NCBI GenBank assembly: GCA_005223185.1
Contig: NJBN01000009.1
Coordinates: 73,451-137,450 of the forward strand
Length of the DNA stretch: 64,000 nucleotides
Direction of reading: 5' to 3'
Source: a candidate division LCP-89 bacterium B3_LCP
GTDB lineage: Bacteria > Electryoneota > B3-LCP
A model generated the notes under the pieces. That model made no database searches. It was not told the origin of the DNA and worked only from the letters and a program-made list of their open reading frames with translations. Every line of letters begins with the position of its first letter. Position 1 is the first letter of the stretch. Position numbers and translations under genes: made by a program. Below, piece after piece: positions 26,701 through 34,051 of this stretch.

Positions 26701-26760
26701 AGCTGGGCGTGGCGCACCGTCCTGAGCTTTAAAATCAGAAAAAACTGGGACAATTTCTAA
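23746..26760 (+). CDS. M1-family metallopeptidase fused to a probable outer-membrane barrel
   Basis: This 1004-residue exported protein has a signal peptide (about 1-26) and an aminopeptidase-N-like region to about residue 560. The substrate-binding motif appears as GMEYPG, and the zinc site is HEMAHNYF at about 363 with the third ligand Glu386, giving the HExxH-x18-E pattern of gluzincins; a Tyr in RVSSYYKPT fits the transition-state tyrosine. Residues about 640-1004 have no peptidase similarity. They form alternating amphipathic strands with a late FIFAGAGDVGD and KEAGMGLSVNLPAGSELSLDF, like the barrel end of BamA/Omp85-type proteins. A surface-facing or periplasmic peptidase anchored in the outer membrane is the likely arrangement. 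The peptidase call is firm; the barrel is inferred. Confidence 0.85.
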   Translation: MRYEKFYLLALIISSYTFLQPRCANATRIYWQQDVSYQMDVRLGDDGRTLYSNLVFTYKNNSPDTLHELRFHAHYNAAKEGSPTDRRRRYLGDDRLKNASEDEYGSLQVSNVRDEEGSALEADFNFSIFRLPLNEPLSPGEETKLSMDFTSRIPKGGMLYRSSVGLGQLKIAHWYPQVCVYDPTMGWVDNQYLGRGEAYGEFGTYDVSITLPEPFIVGATGVLTNRDEVLPEGLLNLLDLSNYANWPWGEQPANKYGDESKTKSWRFHAENVHDFSWVADPQFRIDHTRCGSTDIWILARQDHASGWQDAAEVTRQGMEILEREVGPFPYPEFTVTDCFSGMEYPGIVFCGGRTPRYKLLIWHEMAHNYFMGALGSNQTDRPFMDEGFTTYMEIRIMDEVLGVDNIFRGTWGPWTVLDKDRWARALRPYLVWQKSGFALPLHIESDLPYEWFQYRVSSYYKPTCLLFALEYLLGRKKLQEVLKNYYAGWKYRHPYEGDFFRSAEVTLGMSLQWFYEAWVRGTKDLDYAISRESTGDPGKIGIRVIRKEDMILPVKVGLFDDSGNQVTYYIPIDSEATPPDCDLRLPRWDQLRDPYLEYTFVVDKSSCDYAVLDPQKLLADVNPLNNATSIIPPLKWEFDYPLYHVSPVSEYRLRWSPTAFYNGIDGLQVGAYLKGDYLEEWSNLNLALRVGTLTGNVATELSYQDDLPVLGRGSSWEMSGYLHEGHRGTELKLEHQQKRGHDQPVKWRGSIRWALHEMYDSRYLPQSDLWEDGLISAWKLDGGLFPRLKGLKIEALGSLEVDAPLSDFSYYRGSVELIADRRISRPLLFKLRGFWGIASNGTPLQARYGLGGSGPLNSAASRWLRSWASLPPNWYVRAEGEGNLSGYCIGSYIAQNVASLQVHLSSRMRFLERWVNRINLPPRFRPEFDAFIFAGAGDVGDIVEELRLKDIRKEAGMGLSVNLPAGSELSLDFPIYLSEPLVGEESWAWRTVLSFKIRKNWDNF

Positions 26761-26766
26761 AATGAC

Positions 26767-26795
26767 TTGACAAAGCTGTGTTTGTGTGTTATATT
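26767..26795 (+). promoter_or_regulatory. Promoter for mpl
   Basis: TTGACA, 17 bases and TATATT: a near-perfect housekeeping promoter that ends 27 bases before the TTG start of mpl. It begins six bases after the stop of the M1 peptidase gene. Confidence 0.8.
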
Positions 26796-26822
26796 AAAGA
26801 TAAGGTATCACCTTTAGAATAG

Positions 26823-28247
26823 TTGGAGAAACCTATTCGTTCCTATCATTTTATAGGTATTTGCGGCGTAGCTATGGCTCAGGTAGCCGCCGGATTGAAG
26901 GATATTGGTCATCAGATAAGGGGTTCAGATCAAGGTGTTTATCCTCCCATGAGCGATTTTTTAGGCTCGCGGGGAATAAAAATTCTGACGCCGTTCCATG
27001 AAGCAAATATAAATCCTGCCGACACTGTGGTAATTGGCAATGCTCTTTCCCGCGGCAATCCAGAAGTCGAAGCCGTTCTGGAAAAGCGCTTTCCCTACCT
27101 GTCTCTCCCGGAATTAATCCGTATAGAAATCCTAACGAAGAAACTTCCAGCGGTCATCACCGGAACGCACGGTAAAACCACCACCAGCGCTATTCTGACG
27201 CACATCTTCGAGCATGCCGGACTCCAACCTGGATACATGATAGGCGGTCTGCCGGTGGGAAAGGAAACCGGTTTCGCTACCGGTTCAGGCAAATGGTTTG
27301 TCATCGAAGGTGACGAATACGATTGTGCTTTTTTCGACAAGAGACCCAAGTTTCTGCACTATCGGCCCCATATAGCCGTAGTTAATAATGTCGAATTCGA
27401 TCATGCAGACATTTATAGTTCCTACGATGAAATAGTCCTGCAATTCCAGCGTTTGGTGAAGTTGGTGCCCCAATCCGGCTGCCTGATATTGAACGGAGAT
27501 TGGACGGGACTTGATACTCTGAGGAAGGATGCATTGTGTAATGTCGTTACCTTCGGCAGGGGAACAAATATCGACGTACAAAGTGAGTTAATTAAGGTGA
27601 GTTCCAAAGGAATGGAATTTGCCCTTAACTATACCTCAGGTGATAGGGAAATATGCACGACCTCGCTGTGGGGTGAACATCAGTTGGCTAACATCACCGG
27701 AGCAGCGGCAGCGGCAGAATTCGCTGGAATATCCCCTGCAATGATAGGGGAAGCCATAAGCTCTTTCAAAGGTGTTCAGCGCAGATTAGAGCTGAAATAC
27801 AGAGATGACAAATTCTGGTTGTACGATGATTTTGCCCACCATCCTACCGCAGTTGCGGCAGCTTTGCGGAGTGTGAAATCCAGGCATCCCGGACTTCCGG
27901 TCATTGCTGCCTTCGAGCCCCGATCCAATACCATGACCAGACGTGTTTTACAAAACGAGATAGCTGCAGCGTTGGAATTAGCGGATTTTGTGGCTATTGG
28001 AGGTGTTCACAGATCAGAAATAATACCTGAAAACGATCGGCTCGATGTTGAGAACGTAGCTGATCACCTTATTAACGCCGGAAAGACCACAATTTACAGT
28101 TCAGACGTTAATCAGCTTGCAGACTGGATCGTTGAAAAAAGCGCTGATGAAGCTGTCATTGTTACCATGAGCAGTGGATCTTTTCAGGGGATTGTTCCTC
28201 TGATCAGAAATAGACTTGAGAAGCTAAGAAATTCAGTTGTTCATTAA
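26823..28247 (+). CDS. mpl: UDP-MurNAc:L-alanyl-gamma-D-glutamyl-meso-DAP ligase (Mpl)
   Basis: Mpl reattaches the recycled tripeptide L-Ala-D-Glu-meso-DAP to UDP-MurNAc. This 474-residue Mur ligase starts with HFIGICGVAMAQVA (Mpl form of the nucleotide fold), has the ATP loop TGTHGKTTTSAIL, EGDEYDCAFFDKRPKFLHYRP specific to Mpl rather than MurC, NNVEFDHADIY, and the C-terminal YDDFAHHPTAV. The start is a TTG; an earlier ATG is not available in frame. It implies a meso-DAP peptidoglycan and recycling by this organism. It has its own promoter. Confidence 0.96.
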   Translation: MEKPIRSYHFIGICGVAMAQVAAGLKDIGHQIRGSDQGVYPPMSDFLGSRGIKILTPFHEANINPADTVVIGNALSRGNPEVEAVLEKRFPYLSLPELIRIEILTKKLPAVITGTHGKTTTSAILTHIFEHAGLQPGYMIGGLPVGKETGFATGSGKWFVIEGDEYDCAFFDKRPKFLHYRPHIAVVNNVEFDHADIYSSYDEIVLQFQRLVKLVPQSGCLILNGDWTGLDTLRKDALCNVVTFGRGTNIDVQSELIKVSSKGMEFALNYTSGDREICTTSLWGEHQLANITGAAAAAEFAGISPAMIGEAISSFKGVQRRLELKYRDDKFWLYDDFAHHPTAVAAALRSVKSRHPGLPVIAAFEPRSNTMTRRVLQNEIAAALELADFVAIGGVHRSEIIPENDRLDVENVADHLINAGKTTIYSSDVNQLADWIVEKSADEAVIVTMSSGSFQGIVPLIRNRLEKLRNSVVH

Positions 28248-28335
28248 GGAGAGTTATTAAGAGAATACTCACGTTATCGATTTGTTATTTCAAATAGCTT
28301 ATTACTGGATCACCGGGGAATAACTTGGCTGAATA

Positions 28336-29046
28336 ATGGATTTCCAGGATGCAAACGTCAAATGTATCACCTGTGGGCGGGAATTTATCTTCACTGCCAG
28401 AGAGCAGGAATTCTTTGCGAGTAAAGGTTTTAAAGAACCGAAGCACTGCCGGGAATGCAGGCAGCGTCGCAAGAGTGAGCGTGAAAGAGCCTTCGCAGAG
28501 GCTTCAGGGCAGCCTTATACGCCTCAGAGTAAGGATGCGTTCAAGGTAATTTGTGCGCAATGTGGGAGAGAAACTTACGTACCCTTCAAACCCATCACCG
28601 GGAAACCTGTGATGTGTAAAGACTGCTTTATCGCCCAGAGATATGGTGCGCAGGCGCCTCCCCAAGCCGATGAACCTGATAGCACAAAAGAGAAGGAAGA
28701 TGTCACACTTGAAGAACCGGGAAAGTCATCAGCGATTTCTGAAGCAATTCCCGATGAAGGTGGAGAGATTGATTTAGCTGAAGTTCAACCTGAAGTTGAA
28801 CCCTCTTCAGAACTTGATGAAGGGGATTCAACTGAGAAGGAAGAGCCTCCCGAACTTGAAATTTCAACCGATGAGGAGGTTCAGGAATCTGAGATAAAGG
28901 AGGCTGAGCCTGTCTCCGATTTGGAAGTTCCCGAAGCGGAATCTGATGATTCAGAGGAGATAATCAAGCAAAAAGCTGTTTCTTCGCAGGAATCTACGGG
29001 GGCAAATGCTGATGAGGAACCACCTGAAGTGGCTAACAGTTCATAA
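28336..29046 (+). CDS. Zinc-ribbon protein with long acidic tail
   Basis: This 236-residue protein begins with a probable zinc-ribbon domain of the CITCGREFIFTAREQEFF...PKHCRECR type (about residues 10-45). A second ribbon of the CxxC kind follows, VICAQCGRETYVPFKP and VMCKDCF (about 72-100). From about residue 115 the sequence is a disordered tail rich in Glu, Asp, Ser and Pro. Proteins with these two ribbons are common in FCB and Chloroflexi genomes and their function is not known. It stands alone between mpl and selC. The ribosome binding site is weak (GGGGA at a longer spacing). Confidence 0.8.
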   Translation: MDFQDANVKCITCGREFIFTAREQEFFASKGFKEPKHCRECRQRRKSERERAFAEASGQPYTPQSKDAFKVICAQCGRETYVPFKPITGKPVMCKDCFIAQRYGAQAPPQADEPDSTKEKEDVTLEEPGKSSAISEAIPDEGGEIDLAEVQPEVEPSSELDEGDSTEKEEPPELEISTDEEVQESEIKEAEPVSDLEVPEAESDDSEEIIKQKAVSSQESTGANADEEPPEVANSS

Positions 29047-29100
29047 TCTTCAATTTCACACGAATTTCTCACCTTAACGAAAGTTCCTTTACATATTCCT

Positions 29101-29193
29101 GGGAGTGGAAGTGATCCTGGTGGACGCCGCGGCCTTCAAAGCCGTCAGTTGGGTGGAAACGCCCAGGCTGGGTTCGATTCCCAGACGCTCCCG
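29101..29193 (+). tRNA. selC: Selenocysteine tRNA (anticodon TCA)
   Basis: This 93-base tRNA has anticodon loop CTTCAAA (anticodon TCA, reading UGA) on a stem CGGC/GCCG, a long variable arm (GTTGGGTGGAAACGCCCAGG region), acceptor GGGAGTG/CGCTCCC with discriminator G, the CCTGGTGG D-loop pattern common in bacterial selC, and T arm CTGGG TTCGATT CCCAG. These features fit tRNA-Sec rather than a suppressor serine or leucine tRNA. It indicates a selenocysteine insertion system elsewhere in the genome. A terminator follows at once. Confidence 0.93.
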
Positions 29194-29200
29194 CAAAGTA

Positions 29201-29228
29201 CCGCCTGTCAAAACGTCAGGCGGTTTTG
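29201..29228 (+). terminator. Terminator after selC
   Basis: A perfect 7-bp stem CCGCCTG/CAGGCGG with a 9-base loop is followed by TTTTGTT. It begins eight bases after the tRNA. Confidence 0.85.
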
Positions 29229-29359
29229 TTATCTATACTCATGCAAGATGGAATATAGTATTCTGCTGTTTTTTCGGCTATCCAAAGTCTGGCAAGTCGT
29301 AGGATTGGTCGACCTCGGAAATCGCTCTTTGAATCGAATCTGAAGGTTTTACATACAGT

Positions 29360-30202
29360 TCACCCAGTCTGTCCCTTACCCTGCGCCAAAAGTTTTTCCA
29401 GCAGTGTTCCGCTTTTTGAAGGTTTCCCATCAACAGAGCGCTCGAAGAGGATTTTTTCCAACTGCTTCTTCAGCCGCTCTCCGTCATAATCTCTCCCCAT
29501 GAAGTGTCCTTCACGTACCAATGATATCTTACCCGTCTCTTCCGAAACAACAATGACGGTGGCATCGGTCTCTTCGGTGATTCCTAAAGCAGCTCGGTGG
29601 CGAGTTCCCAGAGATGGATCAAGGTGCGGACTGTCCGAAAGAGGTAAGATACATTTGGCTGCCAGCACGATATCACCCTTTATAATCACTGCGCCGTCGT
29701 GCAGGGGCGTGCGGGGAAAGAAGATGGAGACGATCAGGTCTGCCGATACATCAGCGCGCACCGGTACACCGGTTTCAATAATCCCGCGAATTCCGGTTTC
29801 CCCCGGTAAAACCATCAATCCACCATAACGCTTTCGGGCTAATATTTCAGTTGCTTTTACAATTTCATCAATCGTCGAAGCCTCTCTTTCCTTAGCGATA
29901 GCTCGAACCAGACGCGTTTGACCTAATTGTACTAACAGTCTGCGTAATTCCGGTTGGAAGATGATAACGAAAGCTATCACCCAGACAGTTGTTACCGATT
30001 TTATCAACCAGGTCATGCCCTCCATGCCCAGCAATTGTACTATGAATGAGGCGACAAAGATCAGAATAAGCCCAGCGAACATCTGCGAAGCCCGCGTGCC
30101 TTTCATGATTAAATACAACTGATAGAAGACGATATAAACAGCCAAGATATCCAGGATATCTATTACCGTAAAGCGTAAAAAACCTATTCTAAACAGCTCC
30201 AT
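29360..30202 (-). CDS. cdaA: Membrane diadenylate cyclase CdaA
   Basis: CdaA makes cyclic di-AMP from two ATP. The 280-residue protein has three N-terminal membrane helices (about residues 10-85), then a DAC domain with the DGA motif (PLHDGAVIIKGD) and the RHR motif (GTRHRAALGITEETD), both needed for catalysis. The length matches CdaA/DacA of Firmicutes and Bacteroidetes. It is the last gene of a minus-strand operon after porX, tsaE and tsaB, three bases from the tsaB stop. No CdaR-like partner is adjacent. Its place beside a PglZ-domain regulator raises the question of nucleotide second-messenger control of secretion. Confidence 0.95.
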   Translation of the reverse strand: MELFRIGFLRFTVIDILDILAVYIVFYQLYLIMKGTRASQMFAGLILIFVASFIVQLLGMEGMTWLIKSVTTVWVIAFVIIFQPELRRLLVQLGQTRLVRAIAKEREASTIDEIVKATEILARKRYGGLMVLPGETGIRGIIETGVPVRADVSADLIVSIFFPRTPLHDGAVIIKGDIVLAAKCILPLSDSPHLDPSLGTRHRAALGITEETDATVIVVSEETGKISLVREGHFMGRDYDGERLKKQLEKILFERSVDGKPSKSGTLLEKLLAQGKGQTG

Positions 30203-30205
30203 AGC

Positions 30206-30877
30206 CTAAGAATCCTTCCTCGGAAAAGAATAACAGTAATTGGGCTCTGAGTTCATGACGTCATCAATTTGTCCTTTTAAAAAACGGTCAGCAGCCAATT
30301 TTGCAGTTGCAACTGCCAGTGGCAAAAGGGATTCAGTCTCCGGCAAAGTTACCCTTCTATTTAAAAACAGCCGATCCAAAACGTCCTGATGTTTAGTATA
30401 CCCTTCACCATACAGGAAGAGGTCTCTTTGGCAGACTTTCGCAAGATCAGCAATATCACTGACTGTATCAGAGCTTTTACTAACCCATTCCGATTTTTCA
30501 GCGTGAAACAACGCCCAGTACACTTCGGTAGCCCTGGCTGGCATCAACGTCATTGCATTGCCAGCGGAAAAGGGGACACAATTAGCCAATCCTTCCAGTG
30601 TAGGGACCGCCACCAGTGGTAACGACCAGGACAAACACAAGCCTTTGGCTACAGCCATACCGACGCGCAAACCGGTAAAGGATCCGGGTCCCGATGAAAC
30701 TGCTACTACGGAAATATCCGACGGTTTTACTTCGTTATTGTATAGAACACGGTCAATCAGTTTTAGGAGAACTTCATTATGCCGCAGAGCACCAGCGATA
30801 ATGATCGAATCAATCAGAGAGTCTTCCCAGAGTGCGGCGCCGCAATCAGTTCCGCTTGTATCAATTGCCAGAATCAT
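30206..30877 (-). CDS. tsaB: tRNA t6A modification protein TsaB
   Basis: TsaB is the inactive ASKHA-fold partner that holds TsaD in the complex adding threonylcarbamoyl to A37 of ANN-decoding tRNAs. The protein has 223 residues and begins MILAIDTSGTDCGAALW. It has LRHNEVLLKLIDRVL and the signature SSGPGSFTGLRVGMAVAKGLC typical of TsaB. The C-terminal half is variable, as is usual. It lies between tsaE and cdaA in one operon, with short gaps on both sides. Confidence 0.95.
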   Translation of the reverse strand: MILAIDTSGTDCGAALWEDSLIDSIIIAGALRHNEVLLKLIDRVLYNNEVKPSDISVVAVSSGPGSFTGLRVGMAVAKGLCLSWSLPLVAVPTLEGLANCVPFSAGNAMTLMPARATEVYWALFHAEKSEWVSKSSDTVSDIADLAKVCQRDLFLYGEGYTKHQDVLDRLFLNRRVTLPETESLLPLAVATAKLAADRFLKGQIDDVMNSEPNYCYSFPRKDS

Positions 30878-30886
30878 CTAAACGTC

Positions 30887-31378
30887 TCACTTCAGGTTGA
30901 TCATGGCTTGTCTCATACGTACAATCTCTTCATTATCAATAGGAATATTACACGGGATAAATTCGATAGTTCTGCTGTTATCGTCCTCTTGATTAAAGTA
31001 AAACTTCACCTTCCAGGCCCACCCGTCGAAATATTCAGAAATGACGTTACCCCATTCAACTAATAGAATATTGTTGCCCGATAGATAATCATCAAAGCCG
31101 ATTGATAAAAAATCCTTTTCATTGCGAAGACGGAAGCAATCCAGGTGGAAGATGGGCGTTTCAGTTTTGTATTCGTGGGCTAAAATGAATGTCGGGCTGG
31201 TAACATGTCCATGATAACCTAAGCTTCTGACAATACCCTTGACGAAAACCGTCTTCCCTGCACCTAATTCACCCTCCAGTGAAATCGCGTCCCCTGGTTT
31301 TAATATTTCCGCAAATATACCTGCAATTTCTCCTGTATGTTCAATCCCCCTTGACTTAACGATGATTGTGTTACTCAT
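30887..31378 (-). CDS. tsaE: tRNA t6A modification ATPase TsaE
   Basis: TsaE is the small P-loop ATPase of the t6A complex. The 163-residue protein shows Walker A GELGAGKTVFVKG, switch region TSPTFILAHEY and the Walker-B-like HLDCFRL, plus the late VEWG motif. Its start overlaps the stop of porX by four bases (ATGA), so the two are coupled. tsaB follows nine bases after its stop. Confidence 0.95.
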   Translation of the reverse strand: MSNTIIVKSRGIEHTGEIAGIFAEILKPGDAISLEGELGAGKTVFVKGIVRSLGYHGHVTSPTFILAHEYKTETPIFHLDCFRLRNEKDFLSIGFDDYLSGNNILLVEWGNVISEYFDGWAWKVKFYFNQEDDNSRTIEFIPCNIPIDNEEIVRMRQAMINLK

Positions 31379-32934
31379 CTCTGCTTAGGATTTAAGATGG
31401 CTACCGGAAGTATCATCTCTTCCAGTGAAATACCTCCATGTTGGAAGCTGTTTTTATAGAGGTTTACGTATTTGTTGTAGTTAGTTGGATAGACGAAATA
31501 ATAATCTTCCTTGGCTATGATGTAATCTATATTTATACCCCGGTTGGGCAGCTTGAAATCCTGGGGGTTTCTTATACACAACGCATGTTTATCATCGCAT
31601 TTAAGATTACGACCATGCTTATACCTGAGATTTGTGGAAGCGTCCTTATCAGAAATGACTTTTGTGTTTCTGTAGGTTTTAATGGAGCCGTGGTCAGAGG
31701 TTAACACTATCATGGTATCCTGATTGGCAAAAGCGCGCAGGATATTGTACAGAGATGAATGTTCAAACCAGGAACGCGTAACCGCCCGGTAGGAAGCTTC
31801 GTTGCGAACCATCTCCTTGATAACGTCAGAATCCGATCTGGCATGTGCTAAAATGTCCACGAAATTGAAGACCATGGAAACCAGAGATTGATTGAAGTAT
31901 GTAGAGACCTTGCGTTCAACAGAATCGGCTTCCTCCAGATCCAGGATTTTAACGTATTTTGAATCGGACTTTAGAGTGACTCCCAGCCGTTGCAATTGTT
32001 GATCCAATAGTTGGTGTTCATAGCGGTTCGATGATGATTCATCGTCTTCGCCGCGCTTCCAGAGATCGGGATACTGCTGTTCTAATTCTCGCGGATATAG
32101 ACCGCTGAAGATGGCATTACGGGAATAGGGAGTCGATGTCGGTAGAATTGAATAGTGGTATTCGCGCCTGACGTCGAATAACTCGGCTAAGAGCGGTTCA
32201 ATTGCCAGATATTGATCCATGCGCAGACAGTCAATAACTATGAAGAGCACGTTCCGCCCCTGCTTGAGTGGAGTGGCTAAGAAGTTAGTCGCGATGCCTG
32301 GTGAAAGGACGGGACCATCCTCTGTATTTATCCAATCTAAGTAATGATCTTCGACGAAACGGACAAATTCAGCGTTGCACTGCCTTTTCTGGTCCTGTAT
32401 GACATCGTTTAGCCCTAAGTCAGGGAAGCGGTCCAGTTCGATATCCCAACTTGATAGCTTAACATGAACGTCAATCCATTCTTCCCACGTTGCTCCCATG
32501 GAAACCAGAGTTGATATCTGGTTGAATTGAGCTAAGTAATCCTTGGCTATCCTATCTCGGTTAATCTTCGATGATTCGGTCAGTTTCTTCAGAGCCAGTA
32601 AAATTTGACTGGGATTCACCGGTTTTGTCAAGAAGTCATCGATCTGCTGTCCAATGGCTTCCTCCATTAGCGTTTCTTCCTCGCTCTTGGTGATCATAAT
32701 GGTGGAAATACCGGGGCGCAGCGCTTTTATTTCTGAAAATGTTACGATTCCGCCCATACCGGACATGTGTTCATCCAGAAGTATCACATCGAAACTGCCT
32801 CTGTGCACCTGCGCGATGGCATCTTCACCATTGGTAACGGCAGTTACGTCGTAACCTCTATCCTCCAAAAAGAGGATGTGAGGTCTCAACATCTCTATCT
32901 CATCATCAGCCCAAAGAACTCTCTTTCGTTCCAT
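31375..32934 (-). CDS. porX: PorX-type response regulator with PglZ domain
   Basis: This 519-residue protein has an N-terminal receiver (acidic WADDEI, phospho-acceptor Asp54 in VILLDEHMSGMGG, conserved Thr and the Lys in FLTKPVNP), a helical linker and a C-terminal PglZ alkaline-phosphatase-like domain (about 200-515). The metal-site motifs are LFIVIDCLRMDQ, the nucleophile-type Thr in LPTSTPYSRN and VLTSDHGS. This architecture is that of PorX, which controls T9SS in Bacteroidetes and for which phosphodiesterase activity on oligonucleotides has been reported. The four T9SS cargo genes in this window fit that role. The histidine kinase partner PorY is not adjacent. It lies in an operon with tsaE, tsaB and cdaA. 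Confidence 0.93.
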   Translation of the reverse strand: MERKRVLWADDEIEMLRPHILFLEDRGYDVTAVTNGEDAIAQVHRGSFDVILLDEHMSGMGGIVTFSEIKALRPGISTIMITKSEEETLMEEAIGQQIDDFLTKPVNPSQILLALKKLTESSKINRDRIAKDYLAQFNQISTLVSMGATWEEWIDVHVKLSSWDIELDRFPDLGLNDVIQDQKRQCNAEFVRFVEDHYLDWINTEDGPVLSPGIATNFLATPLKQGRNVLFIVIDCLRMDQYLAIEPLLAELFDVRREYHYSILPTSTPYSRNAIFSGLYPRELEQQYPDLWKRGEDDESSSNRYEHQLLDQQLQRLGVTLKSDSKYVKILDLEEADSVERKVSTYFNQSLVSMVFNFVDILAHARSDSDVIKEMVRNEASYRAVTRSWFEHSSLYNILRAFANQDTMIVLTSDHGSIKTYRNTKVISDKDASTNLRYKHGRNLKCDDKHALCIRNPQDFKLPNRGINIDYIIAKEDYYFVYPTNYNKYVNLYKNSFQHGGISLEEMILPVAILNPKQR

Positions 32935-32981
32935 ATTACCCCCGCGAAATCCTTTTTTAGTTTGAACTTCAAGACTCCCCT

Positions 32982-33899
32982 TTAGTCTTGGTCATCCAAC
33001 ACGTTTAGTATAGAATCAACCTTTTCTTTTTCAAGCCCTTTTTCAATGGCAAGTTCCAGTGCTTTGATGGTCAAAATGCGATACAAAGGCTCTGTGGAAG
33101 GATCCGTTTCTGATAACACTTCCAGGTGACATTTAACGGTTTCGGCGTCGCCGCGCACCACCGGACCGGTGAGCGCCTGAATTTCCCCGCTGTTCAGGCA
33201 GTTATTTAAGCTGGTTTCCATAAGCGGACGTAGCATTTTGCGTCCCAGGGTGGGGGGGACGTCCAACGAACTCAATAACAGGAGCGCTTCTCTTAGTAAT
33301 ACAGGAATAAAATTGGAAGCGAAAACAGCCGCTGCATGATACTGTGATTTGCCTTCCGGAGGCAATTTGACAGGAATGCCACCCATTTGCAGAATGACTT
33401 CTTCCATCAATTCAACTGCTTTTGAATCGCCTTCAATAGCGAAGTATGCGCCTTTTAATGAGGGGCTTTTATCCACTGAAGTGAAGGTTTGCAGAGGGTG
33501 CATTGAGCCGACTGCGATGCCGTTTCCTGACGAATTTTCTAAAATGGAAGCAGGTAACGCACCAGAGGTGTGAATGCAATAATGAAAACTTGAGGAGGAT
33601 GGAGATTTGTTGATAGAGCGATCAATATTAGCGATCTCCGCATCGGGAACGGCTATCAGAGCGACCTGGGTTTCCTCGCCGATCTTTTGTAATGAATAGA
33701 AACAATCTGGGATTGTGAGTTCATTAGCCAAATCGCGTGATCGGGCTGTGCGTTTGTCTATGCAGGCGGTGATTTTGTAACCTGCTTGATTCAAGTGCCT
33801 TGCCAGCGCACTTCCCACAGCGCCGGCGCCGATTATGGCAAAACCCAGAGTTTTCGTATCAACCCTAAATTGTCCAGAAGGTTCAGTAGAAACTTTAAT
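32982..33899 (-). CDS. DUF2520-type Rossmann-fold oxidoreductase
   Basis: The protein has an N-terminal NAD(P)-binding Rossmann domain and a C-terminal helical DUF2520 domain (about 305 residues), related to ketopantoate- and F420-dependent reductases. The nucleotide loop GFAIIGAGAVGSALARHL is split by the GTG at 33818, the first ordinary start codon; starting there would remove the first strand and the GxGxxG core. I therefore extend the gene to an ATT codon at 33899-33897, which follows a good GGAGGG site by three to four bases; no ATG, GTG or TTG lies in frame between. HTSGALPASILE and GSMHPLQTF are typical of the family. The substrate is unknown. It lies 47 bases upstream of porX on the same strand and probably leads that operon. 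Confidence 0.8.
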   Translation of the reverse strand: MKVSTEPSGQFRVDTKTLGFAIIGAGAVGSALARHLNQAGYKITACIDKRTARSRDLANELTIPDCFYSLQKIGEETQVALIAVPDAEIANIDRSINKSPSSSSFHYCIHTSGALPASILENSSGNGIAVGSMHPLQTFTSVDKSPSLKGAYFAIEGDSKAVELMEEVILQMGGIPVKLPPEGKSQYHAAAVFASNFIPVLLREALLLLSSLDVPPTLGRKMLRPLMETSLNNCLNSGEIQALTGPVVRGDAETVKCHLEVLSETDPSTEPLYRILTIKALELAIEKGLEKEKVDSILNVLDDQD

Positions 33900-33909
33900 A
33901 AGCCCTCCA

Positions 33910-33952
33910 TTCTGAATGCTTGTCAGATTCCAGACAAGCCGGAATGACTAGC
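33910..33952. repeat. Palindromic intergenic repeat
   Basis: CTTGTCAGATTCCAGACAAG is an imperfect palindrome and is followed by CCGGAATGAC. Read on the minus strand it begins GTCATTCCGGCTTGTC, the start of a common class of bacterial intergenic repeats. It overlaps the extreme 5' side of the DUF2520 gene region. Confidence 0.5.
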
Positions 33953-33990
33953 ATGGCTTCGGAAATTGTATTCACACCACCTTAACAAGA

Positions 33991-34020
33991 AACCGGTTCG
34001 CTGCGGGCGAACCGGTTTTG
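33991..34020 (-). terminator. Terminator of the subtilisin gene
   Basis: A stem AACCGGTTCGC/GCGAACCGGTT of 11 bp with a tight loop lies 32 bases beyond the stop of the minus-strand subtilisin gene, followed on that strand by TTCTTGTT. The stem is also symmetrical enough to act in the other direction. Confidence 0.7.
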
Positions 34021-34051
34021 AAAACAACTTCAAAACTGCGATCTGCCTGCA

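Noticed and set aside
23746-26760. T9SS sorting domain on the M1 peptidase
   Set aside because: The C-terminus lacks the PNPFNP, SSGVY and terminal LLK elements found in the four cargo proteins; the end looks like a membrane barrel.
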